Positions 1 through 8,677 of a DNA stretch of 64,000 nt are shown here, one piece after another. The stretch covers positions 1 through 64,000 of the forward strand of contig JAATGM010000004.1 in the NCBI GenBank assembly GCA_015654675.1, given 5' to 3'. The stretch is from Planctomycetota bacterium. Its GTDB lineage: Bacteria > Planctomycetota > Phycisphaerae > UBA1845 > UTPLA1. Every line of letters starts with the position of its first letter. The first letter of the stretch is position 1. The position numbers were made by a program, and so were the translations under genes. A model generated the notes under the pieces. The model had not been told where the DNA came from, ran no database searches, and saw only the letters and a list, made by a program, of their open reading frames with translations.

Positions 1-900
1 CGCGCCAATCAAGTCGCCAACATTGCCCCCGAAGTCCTCGGCGTGCTGACCACCATGAACTTCACCGACGGCCAGCGTGTCAAAAGCGGCGACACGCTCA
101 TCACCCTCGACAGCGACATCCAGACCGCCGCCGTCGCCGCCGCCGAGGCCATCTTTAACAACGCCCAACGCGAGTTCACGCGCCTGCAGCGCATTTACGG
201 CGAACAAGCCGCCAGCAAGAACGAATATCTCCAGTCCCAATACGACCGCGACAAGGCCAAGGCCGACGCCGACCAGGCGCGAGCCATCCTCGGCAAGCAC
301 ACCATCCGCGCCCCCTTCGACGGCGTCCTCACCATCCACGAACGCAACATCGGCGACCTGCTCAACCCCGGCGACTCCGTCATCACCCTCAACCAGGACG
401 ACCCGATGCTGGTCGACTTCGGCCTCCCCTCCACAAGTCTCGACCAGCTCGCCATCAATCAACTCATCACCATCGAACTCGCCGAACACCCCGGCCGATA
501 CTGGGAAGGCAAGGTCATCGCCATCTCCCCCGTCATCGATCAATCCACCCGCACCGCCCGCCTCCGCGCGCAAATCCCCAACCACGACCACCACCTCCAC
601 ACCGGCCGCTTCGCGAAAGTCGCCCAGACCATCGGCATCCACAAAGACGCCGTCCTCATCCCGCAGGACGCCGTCGTTCTGCGGAACAATGGCGCTTCGG
701 TCTTCACCGTTACCAATAACGTCGCAAAACTCCGCCCCGTGAAGCTCGGCGACTACGTCGGCTTCGATGTCATCGTCTCCGAAGGTCTCAGCCCGACCGA
801 GACGGTCGTCGTCCGCGGCTGGCACAAACTCCGCGACGGCATGCAGGTCATCACCCACCCCGCCACAACCCAAAGCACGGGCCAACAGAGTCCCCCATGA
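1..900 (+). CDS. RND efflux periplasmic adaptor (membrane-fusion protein), 5' partial
   Basis: The reading frame is open from base 1, so the N-terminus lies outside the window. The visible part starts in the biotinyl-lipoyl-like region (VLTTMNFTDGQRVKSGD), runs through an alpha-hairpin of about 60 residues, returns to the second lipoyl half (IRAPFDGVL) and continues into the beta-barrel and membrane-proximal domains. This is the HlyD/AcrA order. The family links an inner-membrane RND pump to an outer-membrane channel. The stop overlaps the start of the next gene by 4 bases (ATGA), so the two are translationally coupled. The substrate cannot be told from sequence. Confidence 0.93.
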   Translation, partial: RANQVANIAPEVLGVLTTMNFTDGQRVKSGDTLITLDSDIQTAAVAAAEAIFNNAQREFTRLQRIYGEQAASKNEYLQSQYDRDKAKADADQARAILGKHTIRAPFDGVLTIHERNIGDLLNPGDSVITLNQDDPMLVDFGLPSTSLDQLAINQLITIELAEHPGRYWEGKVIAISPVIDQSTRTARLRAQIPNHDHHLHTGRFAKVAQTIGIHKDAVLIPQDAVVLRNNGASVFTVTNNVAKLRPVKLGDYVGFDVIVSEGLSPTETVVVRGWHKLRDGMQVITHPATTQSTGQQSPP

Positions 901-3900
901 CTCTCCTCGAATCCCTCATCCGCCGCCCCGTCGTCGCCACCGCTCTCAACCTCGTCCTCATCTTTCTTGGCTGGTTCGGCTATCGCAATCTGCCCATCCG
1001 CCAATATCCCAACATCACCCAGCCCGTCGTCACCGTCACCACCGAGTACGTCGGCGCCGACCCCGAGCTCGTCGAACGCGAAATCACCGCGCCCATCGAA
1101 GATCAGCTCGCCGGCATCGAGGGCATGCGCTACTACTCATCCACCAGCGTCCTCGGCCAGTCCACCATCACCATCACCTTCAACCTAGACGCCAACCTCG
1201 AACGCGGCTTCACCGACATCACCAGTTGCGTCCAGGCCGCCAGCGTCTACTTCCCTAAAGACGCCAAGCCCGCGGTCATCCAGCGCGTCCCCGGCAGCCA
1301 GCCGATCATGTACCTCTCCATGACCAGCGACACATGGGACGTCGCGCGCATGACCGAGTACTACCAGCTCGCCCTCCGCACTCAGCTCGAGTCCATCCCC
1401 GGTGTCCAGCAGATCACCGTCTACGGCATCAAGTACGGCATGCGCCTCTGGCTCGACCCCGAAAAACTCGCCGCCCGCCAACTCACCCCGCTCGACGTCA
1501 TCAACGCCGTCAACGCCCAGAACGTCGACCTCCCCGGCGGCCAGCTTCAAAACTTCTCGCGCCAGTACAACCTCCGCTCGCAAACCCTGCTCAACACGCC
1601 CGAAGACTTCAACGAAATGATCATCGCCTACCGCAGCGGCTACCCAATCCGCCTCAAGGAGGTCGGCGAAGCCACGCTCGGCGGCGAATACGAACCACCC
1701 CAGTTCGCCTTCTGGACCAACGGCAAGCCCACTTGTGGCCTCGGCATCTCAATCTTCGACAACGCCGACGCCCTCGAAGTCTCGCGCCAAATCCGCGCCA
1801 TGCTCGCTCCACTCAAAGCCCAGCTCCCCGCCGCCCTCGACCTCTACGTCAACTACGACCGCACCCAGTTCATCGAGGATTCCATCGAAGAAGTCCTCCG
1901 CACCATCGGCGAAGCCGTCCTCCTCGTCGTCATCGTCGTCTCGCTCTTTCTCCGCTCCGCCCGCGCCACGGCCATTCCGATCATCACCATCCCGCTCTCG
2001 CTCGCCGGCGCCATCGGCTTCCTCTACATCATGCACTTCAGCATCAACCTCATGACGCTGCTCGCCATGGTCCTCGCCATCGGCCTCGTCGTAGACGATG
2101 GCATCGTCGTCCTCGAAAACACCTACCGACACATCGAGGAAGGCAAACCCCCGCTCGAATCCGCCCTCATCAGCATTCGCGAAATCGTCTTTCCCGTCAT
2201 CTCCACCACCCTCACACTCGCCATCGTCTACGTCCCCGTCGGCTTCATGGCCGGCCAGACCGGCCGCCTCTTCCGCGAGTTTGCCTTCACCCTGGCCGGC
2301 ACCGTGCTCATCTCCGGCTTCATCGCCCTCACGCTCTCCCCCATGATGTGCTCGCGCCTGCTGCGATCTCGAACGAGCGCCCCACAGCGCGAACCGCTAT
2401 TGCAGCGCGCCTACGAATCTGTCCTGCGCTTCGCCCTCGCCTATCTTCGCCCCGTCCTCGTCATGCTCGCCTTCGCCGCCGGCACCGGCGCCTATCTCAT
2501 CTACCGACAAATGCCCAGCGAGCTCATGCCGACCGAAGACCAGAGTCTCGTATGGATCTATTTCCGCGCCCCGGATGGCTCCAACTACGACTACCTTGTC
2601 CGCCACTCCGCCATCGTCCAGAAAGTCCTCGACGAACACATCCCCGAGAAGACCCTCTCACTCGTCGTCATCGGCTACCCCACCGCCAGCGAATGCATCG
2701 GCTGCGTGATCCTCCCGCCGGCCGAAAAGCGGAAACGCACGCAGCAGGAGATCGTCACGTCGTTACAGCCCTACTGCACCGCCATCCCGGGCATCAACGC
2801 GATCGCTATCAATCCGCCGCCCCCATCAATCGGCGGCACGAGCAATCAATACGTCAACTTCGTCCTCACCACCATCGGTAAATACGACCAGCTCGACCGC
2901 GCCCTCAACATGCTGCTCGATGCCCCGCAAACGCCCCGCGAAATTGCACACGAAGTCACGGACCTCAACCTCCACGTCATGAACTTCAACCTCAACATCA
3001 ACCGCGAAATCGCCTCCAGCGCCGGCGTCACCGCCAACGACATCGCCCTCAACCTCGCCGCCTCGCTCGCCCCCTTCCGAACCACCACCATCAAAAAATC
3101 CGGCAAGACCTACGACGTCTACATCCAGATGCCGCTCGACGCCCGCAAAGACCCGGCCGTCCTCCAGAAGCTATACGTCCGCAACGCGGTCGACGGCGGC
3201 ATGGTCCCCATGTCCTCGCTCGCCACGCTCCAGCCCGCCATCGGCCCCATCACCCTCGACCACTACCAGGGCCGCCGCTCCGTCACCATCAACGCCGACG
3301 TCGCCGCGAGCAGCTCGCTCGGCCAGGCCCTCAACTACCTCGACAAATTCGCCAAGCAGAAACTTCCCGGCATCATCCCCGCCTTCACTGGCTACTCCGA
3401 CACCTACCTCGACTCCGCCGGCCAGTTCCCCTTCCTCTTCGGCTCGGCCCTCATCGCCATCTATCTCGTCCTCGCCATGATGTTCAACAGCTTCATCGAC
3501 CCGCTCATTGTCCTGCTCACCGTCCCCCTCTCGATGCTCGGCGCGCTCGCCCTGCTCCACGCCGCCGGTGGCACGCTCAACATCTACTCAAACATCGGCC
3601 TCGTCACACTCGTCGGCCTGATCAGCAAACACGGCATCCTTATCGTCGACTTCGCCAACGAAAAACGCCGCGAAGGCAAACCCGTCCGCGAGGCCATCAT
3701 CGAGTCCGCGAAGCTCCGCCTCCGCCCCATCCTCATGACCACCGCCGCCATGGTCCTCGGCGCAGTCCCGCTCGCCTTCGCCAAAGGCGCCGGCTGCGAA
3801 TCCCGTCACCCCCTCGGATTCGTCATCATCGGCGGTCTAGTCTTCGGCACCATCCTTACGCTCTTCGTCATACCAACCGTCTATTCCTATCTCGCAAATC

Positions 3901-3956
3901 TAGAGCGCGTCACGACGGGACAAACCGTGCAACCCGCCGAGGGCATCGCCACATGA
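897..3956 (+). CDS. RND multidrug efflux permease (HAE1/AcrB type)
   Basis: At 1019 residues it has the normal AcrB/MexB length. An N-terminal transmembrane helix (ALNLVLIFLGWFGY) is followed by a large periplasmic porter domain and a helix block near residues 335-490. That block contains GLVVDDGIVVLEN, the helix-4 motif with the proton-relay Asp pair. A second periplasmic domain follows, then a second helix block with GLISKHGILIVDFANE. The family exports hydrophobic compounds by proton antiport. It overlaps both neighbours by 4 bases (ATGA), forming an adaptor-pump-membrane protein operon. No outer-membrane TolC-like gene is present here. Confidence 0.96.
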   Translation: MTLLESLIRRPVVATALNLVLIFLGWFGYRNLPIRQYPNITQPVVTVTTEYVGADPELVEREITAPIEDQLAGIEGMRYYSSTSVLGQSTITITFNLDANLERGFTDITSCVQAASVYFPKDAKPAVIQRVPGSQPIMYLSMTSDTWDVARMTEYYQLALRTQLESIPGVQQITVYGIKYGMRLWLDPEKLAARQLTPLDVINAVNAQNVDLPGGQLQNFSRQYNLRSQTLLNTPEDFNEMIIAYRSGYPIRLKEVGEATLGGEYEPPQFAFWTNGKPTCGLGISIFDNADALEVSRQIRAMLAPLKAQLPAALDLYVNYDRTQFIEDSIEEVLRTIGEAVLLVVIVVSLFLRSARATAIPIITIPLSLAGAIGFLYIMHFSINLMTLLAMVLAIGLVVDDGIVVLENTYRHIEEGKPPLESALISIREIVFPVISTTLTLAIVYVPVGFMAGQTGRLFREFAFTLAGTVLISGFIALTLSPMMCSRLLRSRTSAPQREPLLQRAYESVLRFALAYLRPVLVMLAFAAGTGAYLIYRQMPSELMPTEDQSLVWIYFRAPDGSNYDYLVRHSAIVQKVLDEHIPEKTLSLVVIGYPTASECIGCVILPPAEKRKRTQQEIVTSLQPYCTAIPGINAIAINPPPPSIGGTSNQYVNFVLTTIGKYDQLDRALNMLLDAPQTPREIAHEVTDLNLHVMNFNLNINREIASSAGVTANDIALNLAASLAPFRTTTIKKSGKTYDVYIQMPLDARKDPAVLQKLYVRNAVDGGMVPMSSLATLQPAIGPITLDHYQGRRSVTINADVAASSSLGQALNYLDKFAKQKLPGIIPAFTGYSDTYLDSAGQFPFLFGSALIAIYLVLAMMFNSFIDPLIVLLTVPLSMLGALALLHAAGGTLNIYSNIGLVTLVGLISKHGILIVDFANEKRREGKPVREAIIESAKLRLRPILMTTAAMVLGAVPLAFAKGAGCESRHPLGFVIIGGLVFGTILTLFVIPTVYSYLANLERVTTGQTVQPAEGIAT

Positions 3957-5407
3957 CGCTCGCCCCGACTCACCGCAAAGAAATTCCGTTCTGGATCGGA
4001 GCAGCCGTCGCCGGCCTCGTCCTCCGCCTCGCCCTCGTCCTCATCTCCCCGCGCTACGGCTACATGGGCGACCACGACGACTTCGTCCGCTGGGGCCTGC
4101 AAGCCGCCAACGAAGGCGTCACCACGCTCTACGATCACCCCCCGCCGCGCCGGCCCGTCCGCGTCTGGTCCGCATCCGCTCAGCAGTGGGTCCTGGGCGA
4201 ACGATCCATCGATCGACTCTGCAACTATCCGCCGATTTCCATTTACCTCCTCGCGATCTCCGGCCACGTCTTCAAAGCCGTCAGCCCCGATCAGGTCGTC
4301 AACACGCCCACCTCGCGCCTCGTCTTCGAAATCTGGCCCGTCGTGGCCGACTTCCTCGTCGCATGGGGCGTGGCCTCAATCGTCACACTGCTCCAACGCC
4401 GCGACCGCGCGAAATGGGCCTTCCTGCTCATCCTCCTCCTGCCACCACTCTGTTGGGACTCCGCCGTCTGGGGACAGATGGACTCCCTCTTCCTCGCCCC
4501 CGCGGTCTGGATGGTCCGAATGCTCATCGCCGGCCAGTGGGGTTGGGCCGGCATCCTGTTCGGCCTCGCCGCTGGACTGAAACCCCAGGCACTCCTCCTG
4601 ATTCCCGTCTGGGCAATGGCCGCCATTCTCACGCGCAACTTTGCCCGCACGGCCCTCGGCCTGGCCGCAGCGGCAACCACGCTCGTGCTCGCGACGCTCC
4701 CATTCCTCATCCACAACGGTCTCGCCTGGTTCCGCGCCAGCTACGCCGAAAACGTCGGCGCCTATGCCTCCCAAACCACGCTCAATGCCTTCAATATCTG
4801 GTACGCGGATGTCCTCCTCACCAGCTCCGACGATGCCATGCGCCGCTGGCTCGGCCTCACAAAACATGCCTGGGGCATGGCCTTTCTCGCAATCGGCCTA
4901 GCGTCCGCGTTCCTCTGGCTCGCGCGCCGCTGGCGAGGCCGCGCCGCAGGTCTCGTCCCCTGGACCGCCCTCTCGCTCCTCATTTGCGTGATGCTGCCAA
5001 CCCAGGTGCACGAGCGATATCTATTACTCTCCCTCCCGTTTCTGGCCGCCGCCGCATTCGCCTGGCCGCGCATCTGGCCCGGACTACTCCTGCTCACAAT
5101 CGCCTGCACCGCCCAGGTCACCTGGCCGCTATGGATCGCCGCCGAAGCCCGCGACCCTGCCGCGCTCAGCCGCGACCTCCGCAAACAATACGACGAACAA
5201 CTCGCAAGAATGCCCGCCGACGAGCGCGATCAGGCAATCCCGTTCGAAGAGATGAACACCGAGATGTTTAGGCACTATGCCGTCGACCGCGCCAAAACCG
5301 TCCCCGTCGAATGGCTTTTCGTAATCATTTCCCTAGCCGGTGCCGCCACCACCACTTACGCCATTACCACGGCGCGACCCAGCTCCCAGACAGCCACTCA
5401 GCCCTAA
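3953..5407 (+). CDS. multi-pass membrane protein, GT-C glycosyltransferase-like (GT87/mannosyltransferase type)
   Basis: The 484-residue protein is mostly hydrophobic helices. An early loop carries acidic residues (GYMGDHDDFVRWG), as in GT-C polyprenyl-phosphate-sugar transferases. It also has NYPPISIYLLAISG and VWGQMDSLFLAP, which resemble the GT87/DUF2029 mannosyltransferase group. The likely role is transfer of a lipid-linked sugar at the outer face of the cytoplasmic membrane. Its start overlaps the RND pump stop (ATGA), so it is cotranscribed with an efflux pump, for which I see no functional reason. The family call is by motif resemblance only. Confidence 0.7.
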   Translation: MTLAPTHRKEIPFWIGAAVAGLVLRLALVLISPRYGYMGDHDDFVRWGLQAANEGVTTLYDHPPPRRPVRVWSASAQQWVLGERSIDRLCNYPPISIYLLAISGHVFKAVSPDQVVNTPTSRLVFEIWPVVADFLVAWGVASIVTLLQRRDRAKWAFLLILLLPPLCWDSAVWGQMDSLFLAPAVWMVRMLIAGQWGWAGILFGLAAGLKPQALLLIPVWAMAAILTRNFARTALGLAAAATTLVLATLPFLIHNGLAWFRASYAENVGAYASQTTLNAFNIWYADVLLTSSDDAMRRWLGLTKHAWGMAFLAIGLASAFLWLARRWRGRAAGLVPWTALSLLICVMLPTQVHERYLLLSLPFLAAAAFAWPRIWPGLLLLTIACTAQVTWPLWIAAEARDPAALSRDLRKQYDEQLARMPADERDQAIPFEEMNTEMFRHYAVDRAKTVPVEWLFVIISLAGAATTTYAITTARPSSQTATQP

Positions 5408-5415
5408 CACCCGAC

Positions 5416-5444
5416 TTGACAATCAGATCTGTCGGTACCATAAT
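5416..5444 (+). promoter_or_regulatory. sigma-70-type promoter of the paaR-paaABCD operon
   Basis: TTGACA (5416-5421, perfect -35) is separated by 17 bases from CATAAT (5439-5444, five of six matches to TATAAT). It lies in the 65-base gap between the GT-C-like gene and the TetR gene. It is the best promoter match seen in the window. Confidence 0.85.
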
Positions 5445-5445
5445 A

Positions 5446-5463
5446 CTAACAAACGTTCGTTAG
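5446..5463 (+). promoter_or_regulatory. 18-bp palindromic operator, probable PaaR site
   Basis: CTAACAAACGTTCGTTAG is a palindrome with one mismatched pair (A/G at position 6 of each arm). It directly follows the -10 box and ends in the ribosome-binding GGAG, so a bound repressor would block initiation. The CNAACG..CGTTNG type of half-site is known for TetR repressors of paa genes. Autoregulation by the adjacent TetR is inferred. Confidence 0.8.
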
Positions 5464-5472
5464 GAGCACTCC

Positions 5473-6060
5473 ATGTCGACCCTAACATCCCCGAAGAAAG
5501 AGCAAATCCTCACCGCCGCCACACGCCTCTTTCACGAACGCGGCTACCACGCAACCAGTGTCCGCGACATCGCCGACGCCGTCGGAATCCAGGGCGGAAG
5601 TCTCTACGCCCACTTCGAAAGCAAGGACGACGTCCTCTGGGACATCGTCAACCTCTCAGCGGACGCATTCTTCGCCGCGCTCGACCCGGTCATCCGTTCC
5701 AACCGCGACACCAACGCCAAACTCCGCGACGCAATCATCGCCCACATCGGCGTCATCACGCGCGATCTCGACGCTGCCGCCGTCTACACCACCGAGTGGC
5801 GTCACCTCGCCACCGAGCGCCGCACCGAGTTCTCCGCCCGCCGCGACGCCTACGAGTCGCTCTTCCGCGACCTGGTCCGCGTCGGAATCCGCGAGGGCTT
5901 CCTCTCCCCAGTCGACGAGGCATACGGCACGCTCTTCATTCTCTCCGCCCTCAATTACGTCTACCTCTGGTTCCGGCCCGAAGGCCGCATGAGTTCCGAA
6001 GCCGTCGCCCGCATGATGGCCGACTTCATCTTCGACGGCCTGCGCCGCCGAACAACCTGA
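5473..6060 (+). CDS. paaR: TetR-family repressor of the phenylacetate genes
   Basis: The 195-residue protein has a typical TetR N-terminal helix-turn-helix (residues about 15-60; [20 protein letters not shown]) and a helical ligand-binding C-terminal domain. It starts at ATG with GGAG seven bases upstream. It is the first gene after a strong promoter with a palindromic operator, and paaA follows after 16 bases. PaaR-type repressors are usually released by phenylacetyl-CoA; here the ligand is inferred from the operon. The regulator gene is part of the regulated operon, so it should control its own level. Confidence 0.85.
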   Translation: MSTLTSPKKEQILTAATRLFHERGYHATSVRDIADAVGIQGGSLYAHFESKDDVLWDIVNLSADAFFAALDPVIRSNRDTNAKLRDAIIAHIGVITRDLDAAAVYTTEWRHLATERRTEFSARRDAYESLFRDLVRVGIREGFLSPVDEAYGTLFILSALNYVYLWFRPEGRMSSEAVARMMADFIFDGLRRRTT

Positions 6061-6076
6061 CGAGGTGCTCAGCAAT

Positions 6077-7072
6077 ATGGTCATGCTCGCAGAAAACCGA
6101 AATGACAAGCCCGGCGATCCCGGCTTTGAAGAACGTCTCGCCGCCTTCGAAGACCGCGTCGCCCGCGGCGACAAGGTCGAACCCGGCGACTGGATGCCCG
6201 CCGACTATCGCATCGAGCTGGTCCGTCTCATCCACGTCCACTCCAACAGCGAAATCTGCGGCGCGCTGCCCGAAGGCGGCTGGATTCCCCACGCTCCCAC
6301 CTTCAAGCGCAAGCTCGCCCTCTGCGCCAAGGTGCAGGACGAGGTCGGCCATGCCCAGTTGCTCTATCGCGCCGCCGAAACCCTCGGCAAGCCGCGCGAG
6401 GAAATGCTCCAGGAACTGATCGACGGCAAGGCCAAGTTCTCAAACGTCTTCCACTACCCCGCCAAAACCTGGGCCGACGTCGCCGTCATTGCATGGCTCA
6501 TTGACGCCGCCGCCATCGTCAACCAGACCATGATGTCAGAGGGCTCCTACGGCCCCTATTCCCGCGCCCTCAAACGAATCTGCTACGAGGAGGCCTTCCA
6601 CCTCACCCACGGCTACGACATGTGCATCACGCTCGCCACCGGCACGCCCGTCCAGCGCGAAATGCTGCAGGACGCCCTGAATCGCTGGTGGAAACCGATC
6701 ATGATGTTCCACGGCCCCGCCGACAAAGAATCAAAACACACCGAGAAACTCATGCGTTGGCGCATCAAGCTCAAGACCAACGATCAGCAGCGCCAGCAGT
6801 TCCTCAAGAAATACCTCCCCAAGATCTTCAATCTCAAACTGACGCTCCCCGACCCCAACCTGCGCTACGACGAAGCAGCGAAGGAGTGGCGCTACACCGA
6901 GCCCGATTGGGCCGAGTTCCTCAGCGTCGTCCGCGGCAACGGACCGATGTCCGCGGAGCGCGTCCAGTCCCGTCGCCTCGCCCACGAGCAGGGCGCCTGG
7001 GTCCGCGATGCGCTCAACGCCGCTGCAACCAATCAACCCGTGCCGATGCCGCCGGCCGTCCTCGCGAGCTAG
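6077..7072 (+). CDS. paaA: ring-1,2-phenylacetyl-CoA epoxidase, catalytic subunit
   Basis: The 331-residue ferritin-like four-helix protein matches PaaA along its length. It holds two ExxH diiron signatures: [16 protein letters not shown] near residue 90 and [12 protein letters not shown] near residue 175. PaaA epoxidises the aromatic ring of phenylacetyl-CoA using O2. The ATG at 6077 is chosen because GAGG lies 11 bases upstream; GTG at 6065 and ATG at 6083 are alternatives. paaB, paaC and paaD follow directly. Confidence 0.95.
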   Translation: MVMLAENRNDKPGDPGFEERLAAFEDRVARGDKVEPGDWMPADYRIELVRLIHVHSNSEICGALPEGGWIPHAPTFKRKLALCAKVQDEVGHAQLLYRAAETLGKPREEMLQELIDGKAKFSNVFHYPAKTWADVAVIAWLIDAAAIVNQTMMSEGSYGPYSRALKRICYEEAFHLTHGYDMCITLATGTPVQREMLQDALNRWWKPIMMFHGPADKESKHTEKLMRWRIKLKTNDQQRQQFLKKYLPKIFNLKLTLPDPNLRYDEAAKEWRYTEPDWAEFLSVVRGNGPMSAERVQSRRLAHEQGAWVRDALNAAATNQPVPMPPAVLAS

Positions 7073-7075
7073 ATC

Positions 7076-7378
7076 ATGCACGACACCCAATGGCGAGTCT
7101 TTGAAGTCTTCCACCAATCGACGCGCGGCGAGCCGCACGTCCATGTCGGCTCCGTCCACGCCCCGGACGCCGAATCCGCCGTCATCCTCGCCAAAGAGCA
7201 GTTCAGCCGCCGCCAGGCCTGCGTCAACATGTGGGTCGTCCCCGCGGAAGCCATCACCGCCACGCGCTACGAAGACGCCGACATGTTCCAGCACGGTACC
7301 GACAAGAGCTATCGCGAGGCCTTCGGATACGAAACCACCAAACGCGCCCGCGCGGTGGGCGACATGCAGGAAATCTGA
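7076..7378 (+). CDS. paaB: phenylacetyl-CoA epoxidase small subunit
   Basis: At 100 residues it is the usual PaaB length and carries typical sequence (WRVFEVFHQSTRGEPHVHVG; an NMWVVPA stretch). PaaB has no active site and bridges PaaAC heterodimers in the epoxidase complex. It begins 3 bases after paaA and its stop overlaps the paaC start (TGATG), which implies coupled translation. Confidence 0.94.
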   Translation: MHDTQWRVFEVFHQSTRGEPHVHVGSVHAPDAESAVILAKEQFSRRQACVNMWVVPAEAITATRYEDADMFQHGTDKSYREAFGYETTKRARAVGDMQEI

Positions 7379-8163
7379 TGACTCTGACAGCCGAGCATTC
7401 CGCCCTCGCAACCGCCCATCGCGAAGCCCTCGCCGACCTTCTCCTCCGCATGGCCGACGATGAACTCGTCATCGGCCACCGCAACTCCGAGTGGACCGGC
7501 TTCGGCCCCATCCTCGAAGCCGACATCGCCTTCTCCTCGATGGCCCAGGACGAAATCGGCCATGCACAGGCCTACTACCGCCTCCTTCAAGACCTCGGCC
7601 ACCCCGACGCCGACACGATGGCCTTCGCCCGCCCCTCCGCAAAATTCCGTTGCTCGTCGCTCGTCTGTCTGCCGCGCGGCGACTGGGCCTTCAGCGTCGT
7701 CCGACAGTTCCTCTACGACGCCGCCGAATCCGTTCGCCTCGAAGCCCTCGCATCGAGTAGCTACGCCCCGCTGGCCACCCTCGTCCGCAAACTCCGCGGC
7801 GAAGAGAAGTATCACCTCCTCCATGGCCGAACCTGGATGATGAAGCTCGGCAGCGCCAACGACGAGAGCCACGCGCGAATGCAGAAGGCCATCGACGAGT
7901 TATTCCCCCACGCGCTCGGCCTCTTCGAGCCCACCCAGCACGAATCCGCGATCGCTTCATACGGAATCCAACCGCGCGAGTCGGTCCTTCTCGAAGAATG
8001 GCGCCGCAGCGTCGAACCCGTCATCCGCGAAGCTGGCCTCCGCGTCCCCGCGAACGCCAGTCCTGTACATGGCGGCCGGACCGGCAAACACGCGCCCGCG
8101 CTCGCGGAAATGATCGACGCCATGCAAAAGGTCTACCGCATCGACCCATCCGCAAAATGGTAA
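7378..8163 (+). CDS. paaC: phenylacetyl-CoA epoxidase structural subunit
   Basis: The 261-residue ferritin-like protein is homologous in fold to PaaA. It has MAQDEIGHAQAYYRLL and EEKYHLLHGRTW, so ExxH-type motifs remain. In characterised systems PaaC supports PaaA in a heterodimer rather than catalysing. The frame stays open upstream to 7231, but the ATG at 7378, overlapping the paaB stop, begins with family-like sequence and is the natural start. Confidence 0.94.
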   Translation: MTLTAEHSALATAHREALADLLLRMADDELVIGHRNSEWTGFGPILEADIAFSSMAQDEIGHAQAYYRLLQDLGHPDADTMAFARPSAKFRCSSLVCLPRGDWAFSVVRQFLYDAAESVRLEALASSSYAPLATLVRKLRGEEKYHLLHGRTWMMKLGSANDESHARMQKAIDELFPHALGLFEPTQHESAIASYGIQPRESVLLEEWRRSVEPVIREAGLRVPANASPVHGGRTGKHAPALAEMIDAMQKVYRIDPSAKW

Positions 8164-8168
8164 GCACG

Positions 8169-8675
8169 ATGTCAGCACCGCCAACCATCGCCGACCCAAC
8201 TACTCGCATCTGGGAAGCGCTAGCGACAGTCAACGACCCCGAAATCCCCATCCTCTCCGTCATTGACCTCGGCATCATCGATTCAGTCGACGTCGACCAG
8301 ACCCGCGCTCGAGTAAGAATGCTCCCCACCTTCGTCGGCTGCCCGGCCATCGACCTCATCCGCGAACAAATCACCGCCGCCGTACGCGAAGCCGGTTTCG
8401 ATCAGGTAGAAGTCGAGGTTTCCTTCGACCCGCCATGGACCTCCGACCGCATCACCCCCGACGGCCTCCGCAAACTCCGTGAGTTCGGCGTCGCTCCCCC
8501 CGGTCAATGCACCCACGGCCCGGCCGTCGAGTCGAATTTCCACCAGGTCCCCTGCCCGCGCTGCGGCAAACGCGACACCGCCCTCGAATCCCTCTTCGGC
8601 CCCACCCTCTGCCGCGCCATCCACTACTGCAACACCTGCCACGAATCCTTCGAACACTTCAAACCGCTCGGCTGA
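8169..8675 (+). CDS. paaD: PaaD, Fe-S maturation factor of the epoxidase
   Basis: The 168-residue protein has an N-terminal MIP18/DUF59 domain (VNDPEIPILSVIDLGII) and a C-terminal zinc-ribbon-like tail with two cysteine pairs (CPRCGKRDT and CNTCHESF). PaaD-type proteins are thought to help assemble the Fe-S centre of the reductase PaaE. An ATG at 8157, overlapping paaC, could also serve as start. paaD is the last gene of the operon; a convergent gene ends 2 bases later, and no paaE is in the window. Confidence 0.92.
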   Translation: MSAPPTIADPTTRIWEALATVNDPEIPILSVIDLGIIDSVDVDQTRARVRMLPTFVGCPAIDLIREQITAAVREAGFDQVEVEVSFDPPWTSDRITPDGLRKLREFGVAPPGQCTHGPAVESNFHQVPCPRCGKRDTALESLFGPTLCRAIHYCNTCHESFEHFKPLG

Positions 8676-8677
8676 CC

